From: DASTFP01 sp963744345
Lineage (GTDB): Bacteria; Verrucomicrobiota; Verrucomicrobiia; Chthoniobacterales; Terrimicrobiaceae
Length of the DNA stretch: 64,000 nt
Reading direction: 5' to 3'
NCBI GenBank assembly: GCA_963744345.1
Contig: CAVUTD010000019.1
Span: 205,534 to 269,533 of the forward strand
Part shown: in pieces, positions 17,402 through 25,904 of the stretch
Layout of the letters: every line of letters begins with the position of its first letter
Numbering within the stretch: the first letter of the stretch is position 1
Made by a program: the position numbers and the translations under genes
The notes under the pieces: model-generated
The model's database searches: none
The model's input: only the letters and a program-made list of their open reading frames with translations
What the model was told of the DNA's origin: nothing

Positions 17402-19038
17402 GAAAGCTGCCGCGTGGCCCATGCGGCGAGACGCTCGCGAAAAATCTTCGCATTATGCCGGATATCGACGGGAAACTGCCGGTGAAAAAGAATTGTTTCG
17501 ATCCTTCGGGTGAGTGGGCACGCTGTGGCCAGCGCAAGGAGTTCGCGCGTTACTTGAGAACGATCTACGCCGCGGTCGCCATCCAGCTCAACACAGAGAG
17601 CGGGTCGCTGGTGGGGAGGCGCTCCAATCCCGACGAGCGCGGTTCGCCGCACGCGCGGATGCTGATTAAAGACACCTTCGCACGCTACGCTGAACAGGGT
17701 TTCGGAGGGTGCGATCACCCGGTGGGACTTGCGGCCGCAGAACCAGACGCGTCCCTGCTCGTCGATCGATCCCACGTCCCCGGTGCGATGACCGATCTCT
17801 CCTTCCGCTGAGAGGATTTTCCCCAGCCGCGTTGCGTTTGGCCGGTTCCAATATTCCTTCGAAACATTAGGCCCCCAGACGACCAACTCCCCCACTTCGT
17901 TGGCTGCCACGCGCAGAGAGTCCGACCAATGCTCGATCGCAGAATCAGTGATGCGAATCGCCGCGAGCCTCATCTGCGGCAAAGGACGTCCGATGCACAC
18001 CCCGCGGCCTTGCGCTGTCTGCTCGGCAATTCCCGCGCGAAGTTCCTGCAGCGAAATCGAACATATCGGCAGCGCTTCTGTGGCACCATAAGGTGTGTAA
18101 ATTTCTGCATCAGGTTCCAGAAGCTTGGCAAAACGTTCGAGCACTCGGCCCGAAACCGGCGCTCCCGCCGAAAGCACGCGCTTGAGGGTGGGCAGCTTTA
18201 CTCCACGCGGGACGCCCCAGCGGCTGACGCGATCCAGAAGTGCAGGCGAGCCAAAAGCATGGCTGACTCCGTGCTCGAGCACCGGTTGAATAATGCAATT
18301 CGGATTTACCGAGCCTGGCTTGGTGAAGTCCATCCGCGGAATGACACCGGTTACCTGCCAAACGGGATCGAAGAATGCGAAGAGCGGGAAGGTGGCCAGA
18401 TCGCGCTCGCCCGGTCGGATACTAAAGTGGTCACGCAGGAGGAGCGCTTGGGCGACGAGGTTCTTGTGGGTATATACGGCTCCCTTGGGCAGACCTGTGC
18501 TGCCAGAGGTGAATGCGATGGCGGCACATCCGTCGGGCTCGGGCGAGGGAAAGGTCCGCGGCTGCGCGCGGGACCCCGCTTCCATCACCTCCCGGAACGA
18601 AACACCGCCCCAGAACCACCTCCGTCCTACCGTCACGAGCGTGCGAACGGAATCTCTTGCCCAGCCTAGCAGGACGCGCGCTGCATGGGCGATGGACACA
18701 CCAATGAAGGCAGTGGGTGTTGCCTCTGCGAGGCACCGAGCGAGCGATGCTCGCCCGATACCGGGGTCTATGAGGACGGGAACGGCGCCGCATCGCAAGA
18801 GGCCAAAAGTGAGCACGAAAAGCGGTTGACTTGGACGAACCATGAGCGCTACGCGGTCGCCACGCCCGATGCCGACAGCAGCCAGCCCCAAGGCGCATAT
18901 GTCACTCTGCTGATCGAGCTCGTCGAATCGGATCGACCGATCTGGGAAGATATAGGCCGGTTGAGCAGGACGATCGGCTGCTGCGGTTCGCAGAAAGGAT
19001 CCTAGGTCGGTGGACCAAACGCCCTCTCCGTGGCTCAT
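17398..19038 (-). CDS. oleC: OleC: beta-lactone synthetase (AMP-dependent ligase fold)
   Basis: A 546-residue member of the acyl-CoA synthetase/ANL superfamily. The adenylate-binding loop TSGSTGLPKGAVYTH lies near residues 175-190, and the later motifs YTPYGATEALP, TGDVGSIDEQGRVWFCGRK and a C-terminal NAKIF lysine region are visible. In characterised Ole pathways OleC uses ATP to close a 2-alkyl-3-hydroxy acid into a beta-lactone rather than forming a CoA ester. The assignment as OleC rather than a generic ligase depends on the flanking oleB and oleD, to which it is coupled by 4-bp overlaps on both sides. Confidence 0.9.
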   Translation of the reverse strand: MSHGEGVWSTDLGSFLRTAAADRPAQPAYIFPDRSIRFDELDQQSDICALGLAAVGIGRGDRVALMVRPSQPLFVLTFGLLRCGAVPVLIDPGIGRASLARCLAEATPTAFIGVSIAHAARVLLGWARDSVRTLVTVGRRWFWGGVSFREVMEAGSRAQPRTFPSPEPDGCAAIAFTSGSTGLPKGAVYTHKNLVAQALLLRDHFSIRPGERDLATFPLFAFFDPVWQVTGVIPRMDFTKPGSVNPNCIIQPVLEHGVSHAFGSPALLDRVSRWGVPRGVKLPTLKRVLSAGAPVSGRVLERFAKLLEPDAEIYTPYGATEALPICSISLQELRAGIAEQTAQGRGVCIGRPLPQMRLAAIRITDSAIEHWSDSLRVAANEVGELVVWGPNVSKEYWNRPNATRLGKILSAEGEIGHRTGDVGSIDEQGRVWFCGRKSHRVIAPSETLFSVACEGVFNQHPRVRRTALVGIGAPPHQRPALCVELDGDRGVDRSQVTRELLALATACPLTRRIETILFHRQFPVDIRHNAKIFRERLAAWATRQLS

Positions 19039-19934
19039 ATGCGCTTCTTCTCCGGCTGCGCGAGAAACGAATGAACCAGCGGGACAATGCGATCGGCTGC
19101 GTCTTCCAACACGTAGTGGCCGGCGTCGCGAAAGCGATGCACTTCGGCGGAGGGGAACCTAGCGATCCACTCCTCAAGAAAGTGGTTGTCAAATACGAAG
19201 TCTCGCTCACCCCAGCAAATCAACATCGGTCGAGAACGGAGTGTTTTCAGAGCATCGGCGGTCTCTTGCACAAGAGCGAATGACCGATCTTTGGATTCCA
19301 AGGGTATGTCCTGCACGAAGCGAAGCGTGGCAATCCGATTGGCCCAGCTGTTGTACGGGGCAGTGTAGGCTCGGCGAACGTCAGCGGGGAGTCCGCGTTT
19401 CGATCCAATGCGGCTCGCTATCTCTGAGAAGGCGTTGAAGCGGCGCACGAGAAATGCTGCCAATGCGGTGTTGCGGCAGAACCAGATCGAGAGAGGCAGC
19501 CGTTTTTGTGCGGGAATCGGAAAGGCGGCGGTATTGAAGACTATGAACCGCTTCACCCTCTCCGGATGGCGAACTGCCCAAGCAAATCCAATCGGTCCTC
19601 CCCAATCGTGAACGACCAGGGTGACGTCAGTCGTTACCGCAGCGCTCTCAAGGAGGGCGGTCAAGTCGCGGACACGCTCCTCGAGCTTGTAGGCATAGCG
19701 ATCGTCGTTCGGTTTGTCAGAAAGACCACACCCGATATGGTCGGGCGCGATGACCCGATACGAGCTGCGCAAGTCGGCGATCAGCGCCCGATACATGAAC
19801 GACCAGGTAGGATTGCCGTGCAACATAACGATAGGGGCGCCACAGCCTTCATCGATATAGTGCTGGCGCAGTCCTGATTGGTCGTAGAAATGACTCTCAA
19901 AAGGGAAGAGGTGCCGAAATGGCTCCAGGCGCAC
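19035..19934 (-). CDS. oleB: OleB: beta-lactone decarboxylase (alpha/beta hydrolase)
   Basis: A 299-residue haloalkane-dehalogenase-like hydrolase. It has the oxyanion segment HGNPTWSFMYR (residues 39-49), the nucleophile elbow VVHDWGGPIG with D110, and a C-terminal catalytic histidine in RDAGHYVLED. OleB enzymes use this Asp to open a cis-beta-lactone and release CO2, yielding a long-chain cis-alkene. In some bacteria oleB is fused to oleC; here they are separate genes sharing ATGA. Without the neighbours it would be called a haloalkane dehalogenase. Confidence 0.9.
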   Translation of the reverse strand: MRLEPFRHLFPFESHFYDQSGLRQHYIDEGCGAPIVMLHGNPTWSFMYRALIADLRSSYRVIAPDHIGCGLSDKPNDDRYAYKLEERVRDLTALLESAAVTTDVTLVVHDWGGPIGFAWAVRHPERVKRFIVFNTAAFPIPAQKRLPLSIWFCRNTALAAFLVRRFNAFSEIASRIGSKRGLPADVRRAYTAPYNSWANRIATLRFVQDIPLESKDRSFALVQETADALKTLRSRPMLICWGERDFVFDNHFLEEWIARFPSAEVHRFRDAGHYVLEDAADRIVPLVHSFLAQPEKKRI

Positions 19935-19950
19935 GCCGAGTCAAGCCTCG

Positions 19951-20988
19951 TCAGTACCGGAACGCGCAGAACGCCGAGGTGACCCCCGCGCTGCCCATGG
20001 CGAGCAGCACCTGCATGCCGCGCTTGAGGCGACCCTCTTCCTCCGCGATGGAGATGTTGAGCGGCAACGAGGCTGACACCGTGTTGCCGAAGCGCGAGTG
20101 GGTCGAGAAGACAATGCCCGGATCGATATTTAGCAGCTTCGTGATCATTCGCGTCATTGGCTGACTCACCTCATGACCGATCACGAGGTCATAGGCACGG
20201 TCGCGCAGCGTCGGCGTTTCGTTGAAGTGAGTACCCAACATCGAGGTCGCCACGGCCATAAGCTCGCGCGGTGAGGTGTAGAAAGACATCGGCTTGAAAC
20301 GGTCCGTCGCGGAGGTCGAAACGAAATCGTCAGCGTGGGAAAGCGGAATGTGGCACAGGTTCCACTTGTCGCCTGACGTCCTGAAGCTCAAGACGACGTC
20401 ATCGCTGCTGGGTGCGCCGACCAGCAGCGTCGCGGTTGCTGCTTCACCGATCGTAAAGGCCGAAAACGCGTACTCGAGATCTTCCATGCGCTCGAACTCG
20501 AAATTGGCATATTCGCGGAAGTTTAGCTCGCAGTTCAGAATCATCACTGTGCGGTACGTGTCCGCGGTAATGAGGGCCTTGGCGAGTTGCAGACTCCGAA
20601 TCCACGAAGCGCATGCATCGAGAACGTCAAAGCAGGTTGCCCGTGTGAGGCCGAGCTCCGCCTGAAAAATGTTGGCCATTGCGGGCTCAAGCCAGCCACG
20701 ACCAACGCCCGCATAGATGAGTAGATCGACGTCAGCCGGTGCCACGCCACTGCGCTTCAGCGCGAGTTGACCCGCTCGCAATCCGATTGTAAAGGCCTTC
20801 TCGCCTTCGGCGCGGTGGTAGCGAACTTCGGTTCCCGAGAATCGAAACGAGAGCTGCATTCGCTGCTGGAGCTCCTTGAGCTCGTTGTCAGAAAACCGCG
20901 CCCGGTTGCGACGCAGCATCTCGTCGATGAGATCCTGATTCGTGACTTTCTTGCTCGGAAGGGCGTGAGCGACGTGGAGGATTTTCAT
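19951..20988 (-). CDS. oleA: OleA: acyl-CoA head-to-head condensing thiolase
   Basis: A 345-residue thiolase/KAS III-like enzyme that joins two fatty acyl-CoAs by a non-decarboxylative Claisen condensation. The residues expected for OleA are present: a glutamate in GRGWLEPAMAN (E101), the nucleophilic cysteine in DVLDACASWI (C126), a histidine in IGHEVSQP (H272) and an asparagine in SRFGNTVSASLP (N302). Length fits. It is the first gene of the ole operon; oleB follows after 16 bp. A 392-bp intergenic region separates it from the divergent FAAL gene. Confidence 0.92.
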   Translation of the reverse strand: MKILHVAHALPSKKVTNQDLIDEMLRRNRARFSDNELKELQQRMQLSFRFSGTEVRYHRAEGEKAFTIGLRAGQLALKRSGVAPADVDLLIYAGVGRGWLEPAMANIFQAELGLTRATCFDVLDACASWIRSLQLAKALITADTYRTVMILNCELNFREYANFEFERMEDLEYAFSAFTIGEAATATLLVGAPSSDDVVLSFRTSGDKWNLCHIPLSHADDFVSTSATDRFKPMSFYTSPRELMAVATSMLGTHFNETPTLRDRAYDLVIGHEVSQPMTRMITKLLNIDPGIVFSTHSRFGNTVSASLPLNISIAEEEGRLKRGMQVLLAMGSAGVTSAFCAFRY

Positions 20989-21380
20989 TGGCTAAGCAGC
21001 AGGCATTGGGCGAAGCTCAGAAATTATGGTAAGCGGTTGGGCTTAAGACAACAGCAACTGAAATATTGAACCCCGACCGAAAACAGAGATAGCATAGGAA
21101 CCCAAGAGATCAAAAAGTTCATGGCGATGACAGGGATTTTTGCGGACCAAAGCGAATCCCATGCATTGATCTTGCGCGCGAGACCTCGCCAGTATTTTCG
21201 GACGGAACGGACATGTCACCCGTTCACGAAATACTGCATCGCCCCATCGGCCTTGACCTCTCTGGCCCTCTTCTACGATCATCTGCCCATGAACGTCATT
21301 CCTGAGCCAGTCTCGAGGGCAAGTTCCCCAACCGCCCGAAAAGCGATTTCCGATCGTAAATCTTTGCACATGGAAATGGG
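20989..21380. promoter_or_regulatory. Divergent intergenic region between oleA and the FAAL-ACP gene
   Basis: 392 bp with no convincing gene. Short open frames here have no recognisable features. A weak sigma70-like pair for the plus strand is TTGAAC at 21066-21071 and TAGCAT at 21090-21095 with an 18-bp spacer, about 285 bp upstream of the FAAL start. The arrangement suggests shared control of the two transcription units, but I see no clear operator. Confidence 0.35.
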
Positions 21381-23354
21381 ATGCCTCTGATGTTCAGCGC
21401 CACGACGCTTACCGAGCTCATAGAATCCAATCGCAACGTCTCGCGCAGCATCACTTACGTAGAGGGCGAGGAAAGCGAGCGCAGTGTCGCGTTTGGAGAG
21501 CTGTATCAGCGTGCTCTCGGTACGCTGCATGCATTGCAGAAGCTCGGCGCAAGGCCCGGCGACAAGCTGATTCTTTCGCTTGCGAGAAACGAGCAGCTAA
21601 TCGACGCTTTTTGGGCTGCCATCTTGGGCGGCATCGTTCCCGTTCCCGTCGCGCCCGGTATTAGCGACGATCATCGCCGCAAACTCCTGCGCATCGCGCG
21701 CAAGCTCGGAAAGCCCTTTATTTACACGGATCGTCGCTCGCTCGAGCGCATGGAAACCTTTGCTAGGCAGCCCGAAGAGCAAGCGGAATGGGGGGAGATG
21801 CTCAGAAACCGAGCGTTACTGGTCGACCACCTCGAGAACGTTTCGGGTGCAGGCGATGTTTATTGCGCCCGGCCGCACGACGTGGCTTTAATCCAGTTCT
21901 CTTCAGGCTCGACGAGCGAGCCCAAAGGCGTTGTGCTGACCCACCGCAACATCATCGCTAACGCGCTTGGCGTTACGGAACGAGCGGGGTTTGGCGAGGA
22001 GGATGTGAGTCTATCGTGGATGCCCCTTACACACGACATGGGTCTTATCGGCTCTCACATCTACATGTTCGCGAACCGGCTGCAGGTCAACTTAATGTCC
22101 ACGGAACTCTTTATACGCCGTCCGCTGTTGTGGCTCACTTTAGCCATGCGCAAGCGCGCGACCCTCCTGTGCTCGCCAAACTTCGGATACCGGCACTATC
22201 TAAAGGGCCTCGATGAGCGTGCGGTCGAAGGGCTAGACCTCTCATCAGTTCGCCTGATATTCAATGGCGCTGAGCCAATTTCGGTTGAGCTATGCAACGA
22301 GTTCTTCGAGCGTTTAGCGCCTGCGGGGCTCGCGCGCAGTGCAATGTTTCCGGTGTACGGCCTCGCGGAAGCCTCTCTGGCCGTAAGCTTCCCACCTGTC
22401 GGTAGGCCGTATCGCTGCGTCACGTTCAATCGTCACCGCCTCGGCAGAGGCGAGCGCGTGGAGCCCGTGGCGGCCAGCGACCAGCACACTGTAGTATACA
22501 TGGCTGTCGGAAGCGCCATTCCGTACTGTCGCGTTCGTGTTGCCGATGATGACGATCACGCGCTTTCCGATGGGCAGGTCGGGCACATTCAGATCTGTGG
22601 GGAAAACGTCACTAAGGGCTACTACGAGGATCCGGAGGCGGATGCAGTCGCCTTCACCGCTGACGGCTGGCTGCGCACGGGCGACTTGGGCGTCGTCCAC
22701 GAGGGAGAGCTATATATTACGGGCCGCGCCAAGGAGATTATTTTCGTCAATGGCCAGAACTACTATCCCCAGGATCTTGAGAACATCGCTCAGCGCGCGG
22801 AAGGTTTGGGGCTCGGGAAAGTCGTTGTCGCAGGCGTGCGTTTACCCAACACGCGCGCCGATCAGCTTGTCGTCTTTGTCTTGCATCGCAAAACACTGCG
22901 CGATTTCGTCTCGATCGCCCTGCAAGTATCTCGCCTCATCAGTCAAAGCGCCGGATTGGAAGTTGCCGAGGTCGTGCCTGTCAAACGCATTCCGAAGACG
23001 ACCAGTGGCAAGATCCAACGCCATCTGCTCGAGCAGCGCTACGTCGAAGGGGAGTTCGCTGCTCCCCTTGCCGAACTGCGGGAGCTCCGCGCGGCGGCAA
23101 GCGGCACAAAATCGGCGCTTCGCACACAGATCGAAGAGAAGATCGGGAGCATTGTGCACGCGGCGCTCGAGGGGAAGAAAATTGACATCCACGATGACCT
23201 TTTTGAAGTGGGGGTAAGCTCTCTCAAGCTCGTCGAGATTCATGATCAGATTGAACGCGAATTTCCCGGCCGGATCGATCTTATGGAGCTGGTCGACTTC
23301 TCGACGATTGCTGAGCTTACGCACCGGCTGGAAACCAAGCTTGCCGGCGCATAG
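21381..23354 (+). CDS. Fatty acyl-AMP ligase with C-terminal acyl carrier protein domain
   Basis: A 657-residue two-domain protein. Residues 1 to about 570 form a FAAL/ANL adenylation domain: SSGSTSEPKGVVLTH near 175-190, SWMPLTHDMGLIG, VYGLAEASLAVSFPP, and ITGRAKEIIFVNGQNYYPQD. The LAEASLAVSF and NGQNYYPQDLE motifs are typical of FAALs, which activate free fatty acids as acyl-adenylates for transfer to an ACP instead of CoA. Residues about 575-657 are an ACP with the phosphopantetheine serine in FEVGVSSLKLVEI. The nearby ATG at 21390 is an alternative start. It is transcribed divergently from oleABCD, suggesting it supplies or modifies acyl chains for that pathway; this is inference. Confidence 0.9.
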   Translation: MPLMFSATTLTELIESNRNVSRSITYVEGEESERSVAFGELYQRALGTLHALQKLGARPGDKLILSLARNEQLIDAFWAAILGGIVPVPVAPGISDDHRRKLLRIARKLGKPFIYTDRRSLERMETFARQPEEQAEWGEMLRNRALLVDHLENVSGAGDVYCARPHDVALIQFSSGSTSEPKGVVLTHRNIIANALGVTERAGFGEEDVSLSWMPLTHDMGLIGSHIYMFANRLQVNLMSTELFIRRPLLWLTLAMRKRATLLCSPNFGYRHYLKGLDERAVEGLDLSSVRLIFNGAEPISVELCNEFFERLAPAGLARSAMFPVYGLAEASLAVSFPPVGRPYRCVTFNRHRLGRGERVEPVAASDQHTVVYMAVGSAIPYCRVRVADDDDHALSDGQVGHIQICGENVTKGYYEDPEADAVAFTADGWLRTGDLGVVHEGELYITGRAKEIIFVNGQNYYPQDLENIAQRAEGLGLGKVVVAGVRLPNTRADQLVVFVLHRKTLRDFVSIALQVSRLISQSAGLEVAEVVPVKRIPKTTSGKIQRHLLEQRYVEGEFAAPLAELRELRAAASGTKSALRTQIEEKIGSIVHAALEGKKIDIHDDLFEVGVSSLKLVEIHDQIEREFPGRIDLMELVDFSTIAELTHRLETKLAGA

Positions 23355-23386
23355 AGTGGACGGCTCGCTGAACTGAGGATCTCCTT

Positions 23387-24265
23387 CTAAGTGGCATAGC
23401 CTTCGCACGCGGTGGTGGTGTTGGCCATGAGCATGGCAATGGTCATCGGTCCGACACCTCCAGGCACCGGTGTAATCGCGGCGCAGCGTTGGGCGACAGC
23501 CTGGTAGTCTACGTCGCCGACAATGCGTTGCCCCCTGGGAGAATCAGGATCCGCGATGCGGTTGATGCCCACGTCGATGACGACGGCACCTTCGCCAATG
23601 TGATCCGAGCCGAGAAAATGCGCTCGGCCAATCGCCGCAATCACGATATCCGCAGCGCGTGTGATCGCAGCGAGGTCGCGGGAGCGCGAATGGGCAACCG
23701 TCACCGTAGCGTCGCCGGCATGTCCGCGGCGCATGAGCAGAAGCGCCATCGGTTTACCGACCAGGAGGCTGCGGCCCACTACCACCGCGTTCGCGCCGGT
23801 TGTTTCGAATCCCATCTCCTGGATTAAACGGAGGCAGCCCAGGGGCGTGCAGGGCACGAAACCAGTCGGGTCATCCATCGCGAGCTTGGCCACGTTTATG
23901 GGATGAAAGCCGTCCACATCTTTTCTGGGATCGATGGTGTCGACAATTGCCTGTTCGTTGATGTGAGAAGGGGGCGGTGATTGGACGAGGATGCCGTGAA
24001 TAAGCGGGTCAGCGTTAAGTTCGCGCACCAGGTTCACCAGCGCTTGCTCCGAGGTATCGGCGGGAAGTTCATATTTCACCGAATGCAGCCCAAGCTCGGC
24101 GGCCTTCTTATCCTTCGAGCGCACATAGGCTCGGGAGGCCGGATTTTCACCAACCAGAATGACTGCGAGTCCGGGGCGCAATCCTCGCTCTGCCAGCGAG
24201 GCGATGCGCAATTTGGTTTCCTCGTGAACCTTCTGCGCGATATTGGCGCCATCAATCCGCTTCAT
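23387..24265 (-). CDS. folD: Bifunctional methylenetetrahydrofolate dehydrogenase / methenyltetrahydrofolate cyclohydrolase
   Basis: A 292-residue one-carbon enzyme interconverting 5,10-methylene-, methenyl- and 10-formyl-THF with NADP. Motifs: PGLAVILVGENPASRAYVRSK with the active lysine in YxxxK, HGILVQSPPPSHI, DGFHPINVAKLA, the dinucleotide-binding VVVGRSLLVGKPMA, and PVPGGVGPMTIAML near the end. Length is normal. Its start overlaps the end of the acyltransferase-like gene by 14 bp, and it converges with the FAAL gene 32 bp away. Confidence 0.97.
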   Translation of the reverse strand: MKRIDGANIAQKVHEETKLRIASLAERGLRPGLAVILVGENPASRAYVRSKDKKAAELGLHSVKYELPADTSEQALVNLVRELNADPLIHGILVQSPPPSHINEQAIVDTIDPRKDVDGFHPINVAKLAMDDPTGFVPCTPLGCLRLIQEMGFETTGANAVVVGRSLLVGKPMALLLMRRGHAGDATVTVAHSRSRDLAAITRAADIVIAAIGRAHFLGSDHIGEGAVVIDVGINRIADPDSPRGQRIVGDVDYQAVAQRCAAITPVPGGVGPMTIAMLMANTTTACEGYAT

Positions 24266-24887
24266 TTCTCAAAACGGTTTCCACTCGCGAGCGCACAACT
24301 TCAAATTCGGCATTTGTGAGTTCGCGTGGAACAAGAATCGGATTGTCGACGATGACAGAGATCGTGGAAAAAGGCAGTGGGATGATAAATCCGTCCCAAC
24401 TCTTCATACGCCAACAATACGAAAACTTCGCATGCATCGGTATAATGGGTGCAGCTGTCAATTGTGCCACTGAGATTGCACCCGGACCAAAAAAATAGCG
24501 CGGTCCGCGCGGGCCGTCCGGGGTAATGGCGATATCGTGTCCGCTCGCAACCAGGTCGACCAGTTCGCGCAAGGCGCGCGATCCGCGTCGTGAGCTCGAT
24601 CCTCGGACCGCTCGCATGCCGAACTGTCCAACCAATTGGGCAAGCACTTCCCCGTCGCGGCTCGCACTGGTCAAAACGGTGACGCCTTTGCGTGCCTCTC
24701 CCGGGTAGCGCCGGATGAAACAGAGGGTGATGCCAAGGATGCGGTTGTGCCAGAAGCAAATAACGACAGGTCCTGCGGGAACGGTTCTTCCCAAACCCGC
24801 GCGGTCCTCGAGGTTAAGGCGCAGTGTCGAAAACAGCAGGCGCAAGATGGTCGAGCCAACGATGGCGAGAAAGCGTTCGCGACTCAC
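24252..24887 (-). CDS. Lysophospholipid acyltransferase-like protein (DUF374 family)
   Basis: A 211-residue protein when started at the GTG 24887, which overlaps the upstream stop as GTGA; a longer open frame to 24974 overlaps the neighbour and is unlikely. It has a hydrophobic N-terminus (FLAIVGSTILRLLFSTLRL), an FWHN.. block in place of the usual HxxxxD, SASRDGEVLAQLVGQFG, RGSSSRRGSRALREL and ITPDGPRGPRY. These are the DUF374 signatures; the family is thought to acylate lipid substrates at the inner membrane, perhaps an alternative late step in lipid A synthesis. Confidence 0.85.
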   Translation of the reverse strand: MSRERFLAIVGSTILRLLFSTLRLNLEDRAGLGRTVPAGPVVICFWHNRILGITLCFIRRYPGEARKGVTVLTSASRDGEVLAQLVGQFGMRAVRGSSSRRGSRALRELVDLVASGHDIAITPDGPRGPRYFFGPGAISVAQLTAAPIIPMHAKFSYCWRMKSWDGFIIPLPFSTISVIVDNPILVPRELTNAEFEVVRSRVETVLRNEAD

Positions 24888-25903
24888 CGTTGTTCCAGGA
24901 GTGCCTCCCGAAGAATCCGTTGCAAGACAGGTCGTGCCAAATCGGCGAGGGCAGGATTTGCATAGGCGACCCACGCGATGCCGCTTTGGGTATCGAGCGG
25001 CGCATCGGGAAAGCCGCCGAAGGGATGCTCATAGATGATGCCGGCCTCTCTAAGCAAGGACGCCGTGACGACATCGTAAGGATGGCAAACGAGGGAAGTC
25101 TCCAGATGAAGTTTCCGCAAGATCAGCGGACGCAAGTCAGCTATCATGCGATCGTGTCCGGCAAGCAGTTCGTAGAATGATCCCCCGCTGCAAATGTATT
25201 GATCGTCGAAGACGGTCGGAGAAGCGTCCCTGCCAATGCCGACCAGCTCCTCCCAGAGTTGTTCTTCGATCTGCGCTGTGAGGGCTCGCCCTTCCGGGAA
25301 GAACTTCGCCATCCAGGCAAATCCATGGCGAAAGTTGGTAGCCTTGGAAGGGGCGAGCACAAGGGGACCCACTGTACCGTCCAGAACGTTGATTGATCCT
25401 GCAACAATTCCCCCTCCGGCTATTGCGCTCACTTGGTCGGCACGCCACTGTTTGGTTGTTGGCAGCTCCGTCATCGCCGACACGACGATATCGGACAGCC
25501 TTGTTTCCTCACCACGTTGCGGAGCGATGCCGGAGAGCGCCCACGCACTTCGTTTGTCATACATTATTCCGCGCGTTCCGTCGATCGGATCGAGCAGACA
25601 TTTCCATTTCGTATCGCGCGGAAGCGTTCCCCTGGGAAAGCACAGCGATTCCTCGGGTCCTTCCATAATCACTTCAACCGGCTCGGAAGCTGGCCAGTTA
25701 ACTTCAAACCAGCCTTGGATCGCCTCTTCTCCGAACTTGTCAATGGCGTAAATCGTATCCGCGGGTGAATGCGCCGCCACCTCCGACAGCGATTCCATGT
25801 TTAGCGAACGCCTCCCTTCCATCACGCGCTCGCGGATGGCATCGCCCAACGAGCAAAGAAGCTGTCGGAAGGTCTCGAACAGGACATCGGTCCTTGGCGG
25901 CAT
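24884..25903 (-). CDS. Inositol monophosphatase family protein
   Basis: A 339-residue Mg-dependent phosphatase of the FIG superfamily. The metal-binding motif CLLDPIDGTRGIMYD lies near residues 105-120 and the second motif HPYDVVTASLLREAG, equivalent to the family's WDxAA, near 295-310. The start is set at ATG 25903, 1 bp after the stop of the GH75-like gene; the open frame continues about 60 codons upstream but overlaps that gene out of frame. It is longer than classical IMPases (about 270 residues). Substrate unknown; sugar or nucleotide phosphates are possible. Confidence 0.8.
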   Translation of the reverse strand: MPPRTDVLFETFRQLLCSLGDAIRERVMEGRRSLNMESLSEVAAHSPADTIYAIDKFGEEAIQGWFEVNWPASEPVEVIMEGPEESLCFPRGTLPRDTKWKCLLDPIDGTRGIMYDKRSAWALSGIAPQRGEETRLSDIVVSAMTELPTTKQWRADQVSAIAGGGIVAGSINVLDGTVGPLVLAPSKATNFRHGFAWMAKFFPEGRALTAQIEEQLWEELVGIGRDASPTVFDDQYICSGGSFYELLAGHDRMIADLRPLILRKLHLETSLVCHPYDVVTASLLREAGIIYEHPFGGFPDAPLDTQSGIAWVAYANPALADLARPVLQRILREALLEQR

Positions 25904-25904
25904 G

